Below, one piece after another: positions 11,031 through 22,245 of a DNA stretch of 64,000 nt. The position numbers were made by a program, and so were the translations under genes. Under the pieces are notes generated by a model that was not told where the DNA came from, did not search any database, and saw only the letters and a list, made by a program, of their open reading frames with translations. Positions within the stretch are counted from its first letter, which is position 1; each line of letters begins with the position of its first letter. Source of the DNA: Lucinisca nassula (taxonomy: Eukaryota > Mollusca > Bivalvia > Lucinida > Lucinidae); the NCBI GenBank assembly GCA_963580285.1, contig OY757012.1, forward strand, positions 164,722,652 through 164,786,651, in the 5' to 3' direction.

Positions 11031-11376
11031 CAGTCCAACTTCAATGGCTCGAACACCTTTGGGACCTAGAAAATCTGTTCGAGACAGGGGTGGTTCGAGC
11101 CACTGAGGGTTACTGTAAGGAAGCATAACGAGATACTTTTAGACATCTTTTCGGTGTTCTATAATGAAAATGTATGCTGTGTGTACTCATTAGAATCGCC
11201 TCATCGAGGCGATTCTAATGAGTACACACAGCATACATTTTGCAAGATAAAAGACTAAAATCTCCTTAATTATCTCCCACTTTCTTATATAGAGGATTTC
11301 GAAAGGGGCTCAAGAATGGGTTCGACACATCCATGGTAAACGAGCCATCAGTGTTCGAGCCATCAAAGTTCTACTC
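11031..11376. mobile_element. TA-flanked MITE with an internal perfect hairpin
   Basis: The left end CAGTCCAACTTCAATGGCTC and right end GAGCCATCAAAGTTCTACTC are inverted repeats. Both are flanked by TA (11029-11030, 11377-11378), the target duplication of Tc1/mariner elements. A decayed second copy is at 1536-1740. The hairpin at 11167-11241 lies inside. Confidence 0.7.
11167..11241. repeat. Perfect 75-bp hairpin (36-bp arms, 3-base loop)
   Basis: The arms beginning AAAATGTATGCTGTGTGTAC match their reverse complement at every position down to GCCTC-ATC-GAGGC. It belongs to the same hairpin family as 1028-1084, 10086-10139 and 20627-20692, but differs from them in both arms at once. Confidence 0.93.
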
Positions 11377-11544
11377 TACTTGGTAAATTTTAACTATGAA
11401 AATCGAAAATTTTTAGATGAAAAATTGTGATGGTAAACCCCAGTTTTACATATATAAAAGTGGGGTTCAAGGGGGTAAAAATTATGTAGGCTTGTTCTCA
11501 TAATGTTAAGTCATACCGTTGTGTCATATTTTGCAAACTATATG

Positions 11545-11742
11545 TTATGAGCATACTGGTTTTGAGTGAAAAAGTTTCAGTATATTCACAAGTAGGAACA
11601 TAAGAATAGCACCAAAGGCAGAGCCTATCTGGGTTACAATGCCACACCAGAGCAACGCTTTTCTTCCATTAAGACGCAGTGTTGTTGCTATGCTGACCTT
11701 TGAGAATGTCATGAAGGCCGACAGCAGTACAGATGCTATTAT
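11545..11742 (-). CDS. SLC52A3: Riboflavin transporter SLC52 family, last coding exon
   Basis: This exon encodes the last 65 residues of a multi-pass plasma-membrane riboflavin carrier. On the minus strand it begins right after a pyrimidine-rich acceptor (TTTTATTTTCCAG) at 11743-11746 and ends at TAA (11545-11547). The peptide opens with a hydrophobic helix, then a short loop with the family-typical GRKALLWCG segment, a second helix (QIGSAFGAILMFLLVNI) and a short cytoplasmic tail. Known SLC52 proteins end with just this pair of helices and a GRxALLxxG loop. The exon starts in phase 0, matching the phase-0 donor at 20868, so the two exons join cleanly. The reading frame stays open upstream of the acceptor to 11853, but that part is intron. 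The member number (A2 or A3 type) cannot be resolved from sequence alone. No clear AATAAA signal was seen just downstream. Confidence 0.9.
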   Translation of the reverse strand: MIASVLLSAFMTFSKVSIATTLRLNGRKALLWCGIVTQIGSAFGAILMFLLVNILKLFHSKPVCS

Positions 11743-11778
11743 CTGGAAAATAAAAAGGAAATTTAAGATACACATGTA

Positions 11779-12056
11779 GCCCTTGTCCAGCTGAACAGCA
11801 ATAACCCCTAGATCCAGATCAGCTGGATTCTTCAATCTGATCAGGGTCAACATTGTTTGTCATCCAGTTTGTGAATTTAAATGAATACATTACAATCAAG
11901 TAATTTGATTGGTTGATAGTCAAAATGGTTGTGGCCAATCTGATTGAAACCCGATCTAAGCTGAACTATGTACGCCTAGATCTAGCTGCGGCGAGATCCG
12001 ATTTTAATCAGATTGGGTTGTAGCAAAATTAATTTATTCATCAGGACAAGGGTTTA
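11779..12056. mobile_element. MITE with CCCTTGTCCTGCTGAA-type ends
   Basis: The left end is CCCTTGTCCAGCTGAA and the right end TCATCAGGACAAGGG followed by TTTAA. Blocks 'gatccagatcag', 'atcaagtaatttgattggttgatag' and 'ggttgtggcc' are shared with 20206-20418 and with the segment near 47035-47110. It lies just inside the SLC52 intron. Confidence 0.65.
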
Positions 12057-12246
12057 AGCTGGTATTGGATAGTGTATTAGGATAGTATTGCTATGTGATA
12101 GAATGTTACGATAGCATTGCTATGTGATAGAATCTTATCTTTTGGCTGTTTTGAGTTGAAATATTTCTTATATCCAACATACTGATTTTTAGTGAGGCAC
12201 TCTTAAAAATACCTACAATCTCCATGTTTTAAGCAGAAAGAGAAAG

Positions 12247-13890
12247 GAAACAAGAGGCCCATGGGCCGCTACGCTCAACACAGGTCATGTGGTTTATACC
12301 ATATCCAGGCAAGGTGCCCATCTTGGTCATGTGACAACACTACCACGAATAATGTTTAAATGCCTCACCCCCATTGAGGCTTTTCATGTGATTTGGTTTC
12401 ATTCAGCACAGCTCTTTTACTGGAGATGAAGATAAAAATACTGAATCAGAGTCATCCAAGACAAAGGTCAGTAATGACCTTGACCTTTGGAATTAATAAA
12501 CTTCCATTCAGCTAACTCCAAATATCATTTTTGATGTCACAGCCTACCAGGCAATCAGAAATATCCACTATTTTGCCATTTTTCCATACAAATGTCTAAG
12601 TGACCAAATTTGACCTTGACATAAAACAGGTCAAGGTCAACCAAAGGTCATCATTTGAACAAACTTGGTAGGACGAGAGTCCCTGATGCTGCATACCAAG
12701 TTTCAAGATCATCGGCCATTCGGTTCTTGATAGAAGATTTTTAAAGGTTTTTACCATATATGGGCATGGCGGCCCATATTGGTCATGAGACCCAATCCTC
12801 ACGAACAAACTTTCGTTCCCTCATTCCGTAGAGGCTCCACATGTAATTTGGTTTCAATTGGCCAAGTAGTTTAAGTGAAGAAGAAAATAAAAATACTGAA
12901 TCTGAGCCGTCCTGGACAAAGGTCGGTAAATTACCTTGACCTGTGGAACTGACAAACTTCCATTCAGCTGATTGTTAATACCATTTCTGATGCCACTAGC
13001 TAATATACAATCAGAAAAATCCACTGTTTTGCCATTTTTCCATACAAATGTCAAAGTGACCTATTTGACCTTGATGTAAAACAGGTCAAGGTCAACCAAA
13101 GGTCATCATTTGAACAAACTTGATAGGGCCAGAGTCCCTGATGCTGTATACCAAGTTTCAAGATCATCGCCCATTCTGTTCTGGAAAAGAAGATTTTTAA
13201 AGTTTTTACCATATATGGGCATGGCGGCCATATTGGTCATGTGACCCAGTCCTCACGAACAAACTTTCGTTCCCCCATTCCATAGAGGCTCCACATGTAA
13301 TTTGGTTTCAATTGGCCAAGTAGTTTAAGTGAAGAAGATAAAAATGCTGAATCTGAGCCGTCCTGGACAAACGTCGGTAAATGACCTTGACCTTTGGAAC
13401 TGATAAACTTTCATTCAGCTGATTGCAAATACCATTTCTGGTGCCACTAGCTAATATACAATCAGAAAAATCCCCTGTTTTGCCATTTTTTCATACAAAT
13501 GTCTAAGTGACCAAATTTGACCTTGATGTAAAACAGGTCAAGGCCAACCAAAGGTCATCATTCGAACAAACTTGGTAGGGCCCGAGTCCCCAATGCTGCA
13601 TACCAAGTTTCAAGATCATCGGCTATTCGGTTCTTGAGAAGAAGGTTTTTAAAGGTTTTTATCATATATGGGCATGGCGGCCATATTGGTCATGTGACCC
13701 AGTCCTCACGAACAAACTTTCGTTCCCCCTTCCCATAGAGGCTCCACATGTAATTTGGTTTCAATTGGCCAAGTAGTTTCAGAGAATGATGTTGTTTGAA
13801 AATGTTGACGACGCAGACACGGACAACGATGACGACGGACCAATGCCTATACTATAAGCTCCCCCGGAGCCTTCGGCTCTGGTGAGCTAA
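12247..13890 (-). mobile_element. Pearl-like element with a 454-bp internal tandem repeat
   Basis: It is bounded by AACAAGAGGCCCATGGGCC at 12247 and GGAGCCTTCGGCTCTGGTGA before 13890, that is, the tail and head of the 2438-4824 element in reverse. The marker TAATTTGGTTTCAATTGGCC recurs at about 12843, 13299 and 13750, with a weaker one near 12390, giving a unit of about 450-456 bp. Each unit contains a 'tgaccttga...aggtcaaggtcaac' hairpin segment. Non-coding. Confidence 0.75.
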
Positions 13891-13926
13891 AAATAAGATG
13901 GCCAGTCAGCAGACCTAATGAAATGG

Positions 13927-13945
13927 GGGTGGGGGGGGGGTGGTG
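13927..13945. repeat. G-rich run
   Basis: A G-rich tract, 'gggtgggggggggg', between two elements. A simple repeat. Confidence 0.7.
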
Positions 13946-13998
13946 GTACCAGGAACAGTTGCAATATATTCCTTATACTGGCTTATTTATGTGATTCC

Positions 13999-14080
13999 TT
14001 AACCCATTGTATACTATTGGACTCTTGCATTGCTATATGTTGGACAAGTCCATTAATTTTGTCATATAAGGGGTTTCAGG
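13999..14080. mobile_element. TTAA MITE fragment (subfamily of 8891-9102)
   Basis: TTAACCCATTGTATACTATT followed by 'tggacaagtccattaa'. The right end is missing where the pearl-like element begins. Confidence 0.55.
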
Positions 14081-15013
14081 CCTATCTTTAGCTCACCTGT
14101 CACATAATGACAAGGTGAGCTTTTGTGATCACATTTTGTCCATCATCTGTCGTGCGTGCATGCTTCCGTCCATCCATGCATCCGTAAACAATTTCAAATA
14201 AGTATATCTCTAATACCCCATGGCAAATCTTGATCAAATTTCATGTGAAGCATCATCAGGTAGGGGGAAAGGCTGCATAAGGTTTTTGGGCTGATCGGAT
14301 TGGAATTCAGGTGGCCATGGCAACATATAGCTCACAGACTTATAATGGGAAACATTTAAACAATCTTCTTCTCTGAAACCACAGGGCCCATAGCTTAGAT
14401 ATTTAGCTTGTAACAATGTTAAGTGGTCACCTACTTGAAATCCTGCCAATCATGCCCCTGGGGTCGAAATTTGCCACATCCCAGGGCCCCTTAGCTCCTA
14501 TAGACTCATAATGCAAAAAAAAAAGCTTCAAAAATCTTCTTCTCTGAAACCACAGAACCCAGAGCTTAGATATTTAGCATGTACATGTAGCAACGACAAG
14601 TGGTCACCTACATAATTCCTGCCAATCATGCCCCTGGGTTCCAAATGGGCCACACCCCAGGTCCCCTTCGCTCCCATAGACTCATAATGGAAAAAAGCTT
14701 CAAAAATCTTCTCTGAAACCACAGGGCCCAGAGCTTTGATATATAGCATGTAGCAACGGCAAATGGTCACCTACATAATCCCTGCCAATCATGACCCTGG
14801 GGTCCAAATTGGCCACACCCCAGGGCCCCTTAGCTCCTGTAGACTTATAATGGGAAAAAAAGCTTCAAAAATCTCCTTCTCTGAAACCACAGGGCCCAGA
14901 GCTTAGATATTTAGCATGTAGCAACGGCAAGTGGTCACCTACATAATTCCTGCCAATCATGCCCCTGGGTTCCAAATGGGCCACGCCCCAGGTCCCCTTC
15001 ACTCCCATAGACT

Positions 15014-15993
15014 CATAATGGAAACTAGAAATGCATCCATAGGACACGGATGCCCCCGCCTGAAAATATGTCTTTATTCGTATTCGTCCATAGAAAGTTA
15101 TTGACCGTGTTTCAGTTTTGGACCATTTTATCACATTTGACCTCTAAGTATGACCTTGACCTTGGAGGTAAGGACCTTGGTTTTGTGTGAGGCAGATTGT
15201 CTATTGATGGCCAACATTTCTGCAAAGTAATTTCAAAATCCATCCAGAGATAAGAAAGTTATTGACTGTGTTTAAGTTTCGGACCATTTTTTTTTACCTT
15301 TGACCTAAGTATGACCTTGACCTTGGAGGTACGAACCTTGGTTTTGCACGTGACACATCGTCTCATGATGGTTAACATTTTCACAAAGTAATTACAAAAT
15401 CCATCCAGAAATAAGGAAGTTATTGACTGTGTTTAAGTTTCGGACCCTTTTTTTACCTTTGACCTCTAAGTATGACCTTGACCTTGGAGGTACAGACCTG
15501 GATTTTGCATGTGGCACGTTGTCTCATGATGGTTAACATTTCTGCCAAGTAATTTTAAAATCCATCAATAAATAAGGAAGTTATTGACTGCGTTTACGAC
15601 GCCCCCGCCCATCGGGGCTTGAAGAAATATATGGGCTGCATGATGCTTCCACGCAGAGCTGAATCCGGCCCGCACACTAGTACTGGTAAACCGCTTAGAG
15701 GATCTAAGCCTGTCCAGGAACCGCGGTGCGAGGCGGACCGTCCATGCTAATAAACCCTTTTGGTTTCATTGGGCGAAAGGGCTTGAGATGTCATTTCATC
15801 TCAATGTCGGGTAAAAGTCCCACAAAATTGGAAGCAACGTCTCCAAAATGACCTTTACAGTGTTGACGGGGACATTAAACCTCAAATCAAACAAACAAAC
15901 AAAACTGCGTTTACGTTTCAGACGCACGAACGGACGGACGGACAGGGGCAAGGCTATATGCCCTTTCCACCATTCTTTGAATGGCGGGGGCAT
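15014..15993 (+). mobile_element. Second array element nested in the 14090-19508 element
   Basis: It begins 'tagaaatgcatccatagg' with GGATGCCCCCGCCT and ends CTTTGAATGGCGGGGGCAT, after which the interrupted host monomer resumes. The inside is a tandem of about 150 bp with 'gttattgactgtgttta', 'gacctctaagtatgacc' and 'ttgaccttggaggta'. It is itself interrupted by a SINE at 15599-15903. Confidence 0.75.
15599..15903 (+). mobile_element. SINE family M, complete, 12-bp target duplication
   Basis: It is flanked by ACTGCGTTTACG at 15587-15598 and 15904-15915. It starts ACGCCCCCGCCCATCGGGGC, then 'gggctgcatgatgcttccacg', 'gtactggtaaaccgctta', 'cattgggcgaaagggcttga', 'catctcaatgtcgggtaaaa' and the tail 'gttgacggggacattaaacc' with CAAACAAACAAACAAA. 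The tail resembles mollusc SINE 3' ends. No clear tRNA boxes were seen in the head. Confidence 0.88.
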
Positions 15994-18900
15994 AAAAAGC
16001 TTCAAAAGTCTTCTTCTCTGAAACCACAGGGCCCAGAGCTTAGATATTTAGCATGTAGCAACGGCAAGTGGTCACCTACATAATCCCTGCCAATCATGCC
16101 CCTGGGGTCCAAATTGGCCACATCCCAGGGCCCCTTAGCTCCTATAGACGCATAATGGGAAAAATAGCTTCAAAAATCTTTTTCTCTGAAACCACAGGGC
16201 CCAGAGCTTAGCATGTAGCAACGGCAAGTGGTCACCTACATAATTCCTGCCAATCATGCCCCTGGGTTCTAAATGGGCCAAGCCCCGGGGCCCCTTCGCT
16301 CCCATAGACGCATAATGGAAAAAAGCTTCAAAAATATTCTTCAAAGTGCCCAGAGCTTAGATATTTAGCATGTAGCAATGGCAAGTGGTCATCTACATAA
16401 TTCCTGCCAATCATATGCCCCTGGGGTCCAAATGAGCCATGCCCCAGGGCCCCTTAGCTCCTACAGACTCATATTGGAACAATGCTTCAAAAAGCTTCCT
16501 CTCTGAAACCACAGGGCCCAGAGCTGAGGTATTTAGCATGTAGCAACGGCAAGTGGTCACCTACATAAATCGCTGCCAATCATGCCCCTGGGGTCCAAAT
16601 GGGCCATGCCCCGGGGCCCCTTAGCTCCCCTTGACTCATAATGGAAAAAAAGCTTCAAAAATCTTCTTCTCTGAAACCACAGGGCCCAGAGCTTAGATAT
16701 TTAGCATAAGCAATGGCAAGTGGTCACCTACATAATTCCTGCCAATCATGCCCCTGGGTTCCAAATGGGCCACACCCCGGGGCCCCTTTGCTCCCATAGA
16801 CTCATAATGGAAAAAAGCTTCAAAAATCTTCTTCTCTGAAACCACAGGGCCCAGAGCTTAGATATTTAGCATGTAGCAATGGCAAATGGTCATCTATACA
16901 ATTCCTGTTAATCATGCCCCTTGGGTCCAAATGGGCCACGCCCCAGGGCCCCTTAGCTCCTATAGACTCATAATGGAAAAAAGCTTCAAAAATCTTCTTC
17001 TCTAAAACCACTGGGCCCAGAGCTTAGATATTTAGCATGTAGCAATGGCAAGTAGCCACCTACATAAATCCTGCCAATCATGCCCCTGGGGTCCAAATGG
17101 GCCACACCCCGGGGTCCCTTAGCTCCCATAGACTCATGATGGAAAAAAGCTTCAAAAATCTTCTTCTCTGAAACCACAGGGCCCAGAGCTGAGATATTTA
17201 GCATGTGGCAATGACAAGTGGTCACCTACATAAATCCTGCCAATCATGCCCCTGGGTTCCAAATGGGCCACACTCTCGGACCCCCTAAGCTCCCATAGAC
17301 TCCAAATGGAAAAAAGCTTCAAAAATCTTCTTCTCTGGATCCACATGGCCCAGAGCTTAGATATTTAGCTTGTAACAATGTCAAGTGGTCACCCGGGGGT
17401 CCAAATTGGCCACACCCTGGGGCCCCTTAGCTCCTATAGACTTATAATGGGAAAAAAGCTTCAAAAATCTTCTTCTCTGAAACCACAGGGCCCAGAGCTT
17501 ATATATTTAGCACATATCAACGGCAAGTGGTCACCTACATAAATCCTGCCAATCATGCCCCTGGGGTCCAAATGGGCCCCGCCGGGGCCCCTTAGCTCTT
17601 ATGGACTCATAATGGAAAAAAGCTTAAAAAATCTTCTTCTCTGAAACCACAGGGCCCAGAGCTTAGATATTTAGCATGTAGCAACAGCAAGTGGTCACCT
17701 ACATAAATCCTGCCAATCATGCCCCTGGGGTCCATATGGGCCCCCACCCCGGGGCCACTTAGCTCCCATAGACTCAAAATGGAAAAAGCTTCAAAAATCT
17801 TCTTCTCTGAAACCACAGGGCCCAGAGCTTATATATTTAGCATGGAGCCATAGCAAGTGGTCACCTACATAAATCCTGCCAATCATGCCCCTGGGGTCCA
17901 AATGGGCCACGTGCAGGGGCCCCTTAGCTCCCATAGACTCATTATGGAAAAAAAGCTTCAAAATCTTCTTCTCTGAAACTGTGAAGCACAGAACTTAGAT
18001 ATTTAGTACCTAGCAACATAAAATAGTCACCTACATAAATCCTTTTAACCTTGCCCCTGTGGTCAAAATTGCCCACGCCCATGCTCATCAGCTCCTATAG
18101 ACTTATAATGGAAGAAACTTCAAAAATCTTCTTCTATGAAACCATAAGGCCCTGAGCTTAGATATTTAGTTTGTAGCAATGTCAAGTTGTCACCGACATA
18201 AATCCTGCCATTTATGCCCCTGGGATCCAAATTGGCCACACCCCAGGGCTCTTTAGCTCCCATAGACTTACAATTGGAAAAACTTAAAAAAATCATCTTC
18301 TCTCAAAACACAGGGCCCAGAGCTTAAATATGTAACATGTAGCAACGTCAAGTGGTCACCTACATAAATCCTGCCAGCCATGCTCTTGGGGTCAAAATTA
18401 GCCACGCCCATGGGCTCATTAGCTCCCATAGACTTATTATAATGGAAACAAAAATAAAAACTTAAAAAATCTTCTCCTCTGAAACCATAAGTCCCAGAGG
18501 TGAGATCTTTAGTATGTAGCCACATGAAATGGTCACCTTAATAAATCCTGCCACAAATGCCCCTTGGGTCAAAATTGGCCACGCCCATGGGCACATTACC
18601 TACCATAGACTTGAAATGTACAACTTAAGATGAAAAACAAACTTCAAAAATCTTCTTCTCTGAAAATGTAAGTCCGAGAGCTTAGGTATTTAGCATATAG
18701 CAATGTCGAGTGGTCGCCTACATGAATCCTGCCCCTAGGGTCTAAATTGGCCAAATCTTGTGACCCCATAACTCCAATAAACTAATAATGGAATAATGGA
18801 AAATAAGCTTTGAAATCTTCTTTTCTGAAACCATGAAGTACAGACCTTAGATATTTAATATATAGCAACATAAAATGCTCACCCACATAAATCATGCCAA

Positions 18901-19147
18901 CCATGCCCTTTGGGTCAAAATTTGTCATGCCCCAGGGCTCATAGCACCTGTAGACTTATTCTGGAAAAAACTTCAAAAATCTTCTTCTCCGAAACCATGA
19001 GGCCCAGAGCTTAGATATTTAGATATATAAATCCTGCCAACCATGCCCCTGGAGTCTGAATTGGCCATTCGCCGGGGCTCCTTAACTCCAATAGACTTAT
19101 AATGGATCAACTTCAAAAATCTTCTTTTCTGAAACCACGGGGCCCTG

Positions 19148-19450
19148 ATTTTTTATTGATTTGAGGTTTAACATCCCTGTCAACACTGTGTAGGTCATTT
19201 TGAAGACTTTGCTTCCAGATTTGTGGGACTTTTACCCTACATTGAGATGAAATGACATCTTAAGCTCTGCTGCCCAATGACACCAATAGGGTTTAAATGC
19301 ATAGACGGTTCAACTGGCACCACTTTTCCTGGGCAGGCTTAGAACCTCTAAGCTGTTTATCAGTACTCATCTGCGTTCGGTTCCAGCTCTGCATGGAAGC
19401 ACCATGTAGCCCAATCTATTTCTTCAAGTCCCGATGGGTATTCTAAACAT
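19148..19450 (-). mobile_element. SINE family M within the large pearl-like element
   Basis: Full-length but diverged minus-strand copy: 'gatttgaggtttaacatccctgtcaacac', 'gggacttttaccctacattgag', 'aatgacaccaatagggttt', 'gcaggcttagaacctctaa' and 'gctctgcatggaagcacc' (each in parts). It interrupts the last decayed array unit. Confidence 0.8.
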
Positions 19451-19644
19451 CACTCATGATTTTCTGGTACACAGGTGAACGCTACAGGGCCAGTTGGCCC
19501 TCTTGTTTGTTTTTATTCTATTTTTGATGGAAAATTCTGTTAGAAAATAGTGTAGGCCCTGATCAGACAAGGCCGCATAAATTGTATGGGCCTCTCTGTA
19601 AAACAGGGATTGCTCTTGAAAGGAAAGAATTTTCTCCTCAGGAG

Positions 19645-19956
19645 TGAAGCCATTCTGGGTAGCTCAGTTGGATGCGCATCTGACTGGTATCAGGACTATT
19701 TGGGTTCGATACCTGCCGGGGTCGGCAACATTCTTATGTGGAGATTGAGCATGAAATCTTTTCTGCGGTCATTCTCTCCCTTCCGCTGATTCAAGAAGAG
19801 CAGTTGTCAGTTTCTGGCAAAAGAATGTGCACTGTACTGGTTAACTGCTTACGTATAAGCCTTCCCAGGAAAAGCGTGGACAGATAAACTGACCGGCTCA
19901 AAAATGACCTAAAATAGTGTTGACTAGGCCTTTAAACTACAATACAAACAAACAAA
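19645..19956 (+). mobile_element. tRNA-derived SINE (family B), complete, 10-bp target duplication
   Basis: It is flanked by TCCTCAGGAG at 19635-19644 and 19957-19966. A-box-like TAGCTCAGTTGGATGCGC is near 19660 and B-box-like GGTTCGATACC near 19702. The body has 'gtcggcaacattcttatgtgg', 'attcaagaagagcagttg' and 'gcactgtactggttaac'. The tail TGTTGACTAGGCCTTTAAAC ends in a CAAACAAA stretch. It is inserted in the loop of a hairpin related to 10692-10757. Confidence 0.88.
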
Positions 19957-20205
19957 TCCTCAGGAGGGAATTCTTACCTAAACCCTTAAGATGCCGAGAA
20001 AAACTGCATCAGAAAATGTCCTCTGTTTATGTCATGTGCTGTATCTTCTTGCAAGCTGTTTGAAAATATTTTTGCACACATGTCAAGTGTGGACGCAGAT
20101 CAGACTAGCAGTCTGAACTGGGTCCACACTGTTTGCAACAATGGTTTTTAAACGTAACTGGCAGATGAAAAAGCAGGACATTTGTCGTAATTGGCATTTT
20201 ATGGT

Positions 20206-20418
20206 TTAACTCTTATCATGCTGTTCACGACAACCCCTATCTTTGCAAACAGTGTAAATCCAGATCAGATGGCTTCTGAAGAAGCCATCTGATCAGGATC
20301 TACACTGTTTGGCATTCAGTTTATGAATTTGTAGCAATAAATTACATCAAGTACTTTGATTGAGTGATAGACATAAATGGGTGTGGCTTAAATGAATATT
20401 CAGCAAGATAAGGGTTAA
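20206..20418. mobile_element. TTAA-flanked MITE with a strong central hairpin
   Basis: TTAA at 20206-20209 and 20415-20418. Inner ends are CTCTTATCATGCTG and CAGCAAGATAAGGG. The central stem pairs CAGTGTAAATCCAGATCAGA plus TGGCTTC with GAAGCCA plus TCTGATCAGGATCTACACTG. Confidence 0.8.
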
Positions 20419-20514
20419 AGGGTAGATTTTGTAAAGTTGCTTTCCATGACGGTGTATTTATTCCTCTTGAAATTGCATAGGACGTACTGTTCAGAAAACC
20501 CACAAATAGAAGGC

Positions 20515-20795
20515 TGTCATTACCATAACATACCCGTACGACCTAGTGCTTTTTTCACATCTCCAAAATGGCCATTTTCCTGATGAAAATCCTTGATATT
20601 TTTCTTATAAATACTGCAAACATAGGTTGCGGGTACTCGTTAGAACCGCCTCATTGAGGGGGTTCTAACGAGTACCCAACAACCTGTCTTGGAACAAAAA
20701 CGAGAAAAATAATGTATACCCCGTAAACCCCAGTTCTCTCTATATAAAGTGGGGTATAGGGGGGTCTTCATTTCACGGACTTGTTCACGTGATGG
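20515..20795 (+). mobile_element. Hairpin-bearing repeat element (family H)
   Basis: Colinear with 9975-10240: 'atgaaaatccttgatatttttctta', the hairpin at 20627-20692 (GGGTACTCGTTAGAACCGCC and complement, with a small defect at GAGGGGG), 'gagaaaaataatgtatacccc', then CCCCAGTTCTCTCTATATAAAGTGGGG. It lies just downstream of the SLC52 donor, within the intron. Confidence 0.75.
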
Positions 20796-20868
20796 CTTGA
20801 AGATTTAAATGACAATGCTGAATGACTATGTTAGTTTGAACACTTGTGCCTTGGCCCCTGAAACTTAC

Positions 20869-22059
20869 AACTAATACAGATCCACCAACTTCCCCAGTGA
20901 GTGGAGGGTCTGGACTCTGTACTGCTAGCACCAGTATGTACACTGACAATAACAGCCCAGCTGAGGTTGTACCAGATATAATCTTTGCTGACAAAACTGG
21001 CAGGAAGAAGGCTAAACCACAGGCTAATGGGCTGGCAATGGCTGACAATGTGGCAACCAAATGATAGGTCTCTGAACCATATGGCATAGCGGCATACGGC
21101 TGTACTGCAGATAAAACACCATTTGTTAATGCATTGATAACACTGACTAGGACCAATAAGTAGATATAGTAGGACTTTGAGAGCTGGGATGTATTTGAAC
21201 TATCAACAGAAATTTCACAATGGCACTTAGAATCAACATCACCATCTCTATGATCAGCATCATTATCATCCTCTGCAGGATTATCAAACTGTTTATATTT
21301 CCATGAATCAGATGCTGTTTCACCATTAATGAACTTTGCTTGACTTGCTATATCCATTTCTGGTGAGACATGTTCCTTTTTGCAATAGGGTAAATAATTT
21401 AACAAAGCAAAGGACAGTCCACAAATTATCATGATTGAAAACAGAAAGTAAAAGAAACTTTCTACTGGAAAATTTGGTGGTAAATATTCTGCTTCCATTT
21501 TAGTAATATTCAGCGTCTGGTTTACAACTTTAGTTTTGTTTACACATATAGTCTTTCCTACTCCTTTACCAAGAGCTACTAGACTTGGTACTAGTCCACT
21601 CAAACCTTCTCCAAAATACAGAGCTGAAATATACTGAGGTTTGAAGATGGACATGTAAGGTAGAAAGACAACTGATGAAGTACAATCTACCAGAGATAAC
21701 AGAAACACTGCAAATAAGAGACCTGTGCTATGTTTGTATCCTCCAATGAAACTTGTATCTCTCCACATAAACACTAGCAGTAAACAAGCTATCGACCCTA
21801 TCACAACTAACAGGAAAACTCCATGCTTCTCATGAAAATGTTTTGGTGCAAACTTATTCACTATTGTATAAAGTAAAGGGCCTATATTTGCCACTTGTAT
21901 AATGACAACAAGGTATGATGATAAAGCCCATCCCTCAACTGCTGTGTCCACAAGTATGGGTAATTCTACCCATAAACCATTGACTGCTACCCATGATCCC
22001 ATTCCAAACAGGATCACCAGGATATAGACTGGTAATTTCACTTCTGACATGCAACCCAT
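20869..22059 (-). CDS. SLC52A3: Riboflavin transporter SLC52 family, main coding exon
   Basis: This exon encodes 397 residues of an SLC52 riboflavin transporter, about 462 residues with the last exon, against roughly 450-470 in the family. Numbering from the ATG at 22057-22059, the N-terminal helix carries GMGSWVAVNGLWVELPILV (residues 19-37), a family signature. Further signatures are LVDCTSSVVFLPYM (near 123-136) and FGEGLSGLVPSLVAL (near 149-163). An extracellular loop holds three N-glycosylation sequons (NKT 174, NQT 180, NIT 184). An acidic hydrophilic cytoplasmic loop (near 230-290) separates the two helix bundles. The donor is GTT|GTAAGT at 20868, phase 0. An acceptor (TTTAATTTTCAG) abuts the ATG of MGCMSEVK, so translation starts there or at the inner ATG (22048-22050), and a non-coding first exon must lie upstream. 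The frame is also open to 22089, but that extension crosses the acceptor and was not used. Confidence 0.93.
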
Positions 22060-22245
22060 CTGAAAATTAAAGCAGAGAGACTCACTCATATGAATAGCGA
22101 AGCTTGCTATTTAGAGAGTTACTAGAATTTAAAGCAGCAATAACTTTCATTTATGTCCGTCAAACACTATTATAAGTTTTTTGCAAATCAAATATTCAAC
22201 AACATTGAATAACAATAATGAAAAACAACAACAGAAACTAAAAAA

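Larger units (their letters stand above)
14090..19508 (+). mobile_element. Large pearl-like element with an array of about 165 bp
   Basis: The head (AGCTCACCTGTCACATAATG, a short stem with CAAGGTGAGCT) is followed by a leader with 'cgtgcgtgcatgcttccgtcc', then many tandem units of about 165 bp. Each unit carries TCTTCTCTGAAACCACAG, 'gggcccagagctta', 'gtggtcacctacataa' and 'aatcatgcccctgggg'. The tail is 'gtacacaggtgaacg...ggccctcttgttt'. It is interrupted by an element at 15014-15993 and by a SINE at 19148-19450. The same monomer, inverted, fills 22246-23405 and 45570-48480. Apparent minus-strand ORFs of 60-90 residues here are copies of the monomer, not genes. Confidence 0.8.
11743..20867 (-). 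other. SLC52 intron (9.1 kb) packed with mobile elements
   Basis: This intron lies between two phase-0 coding exons, with a GTAAGT donor (20863-20868) and a CCAG acceptor (11743-11746). It contains TTAA-flanked MITEs, two pearl-like array elements (about 12247-13890 and 14090-19508), three SINEs and a hairpin element. I saw no further SLC52 coding segment in it. Confidence 0.85.

Noticed and set aside
11743..11853. Extension of the last SLC52 exon to 11853
   Set aside because: The frame is open, but a strong acceptor at 11743 and phase match with the upstream donor place the exon start at 11742. The extension is part of a MITE.
14234..18525. Series of minus-strand ORFs of 60-90 codons with a KYLSSGPCGFREEDF-like motif
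   Set aside because: The motif is the translation of the 165-bp pearl-like monomer. It recurs in every unit with frameshifts and also at 22.5 and 47.4 kb.
20846..21064. 72-codon plus-strand ORF
   Set aside because: It is the antisense shadow of the SLC52 main exon.
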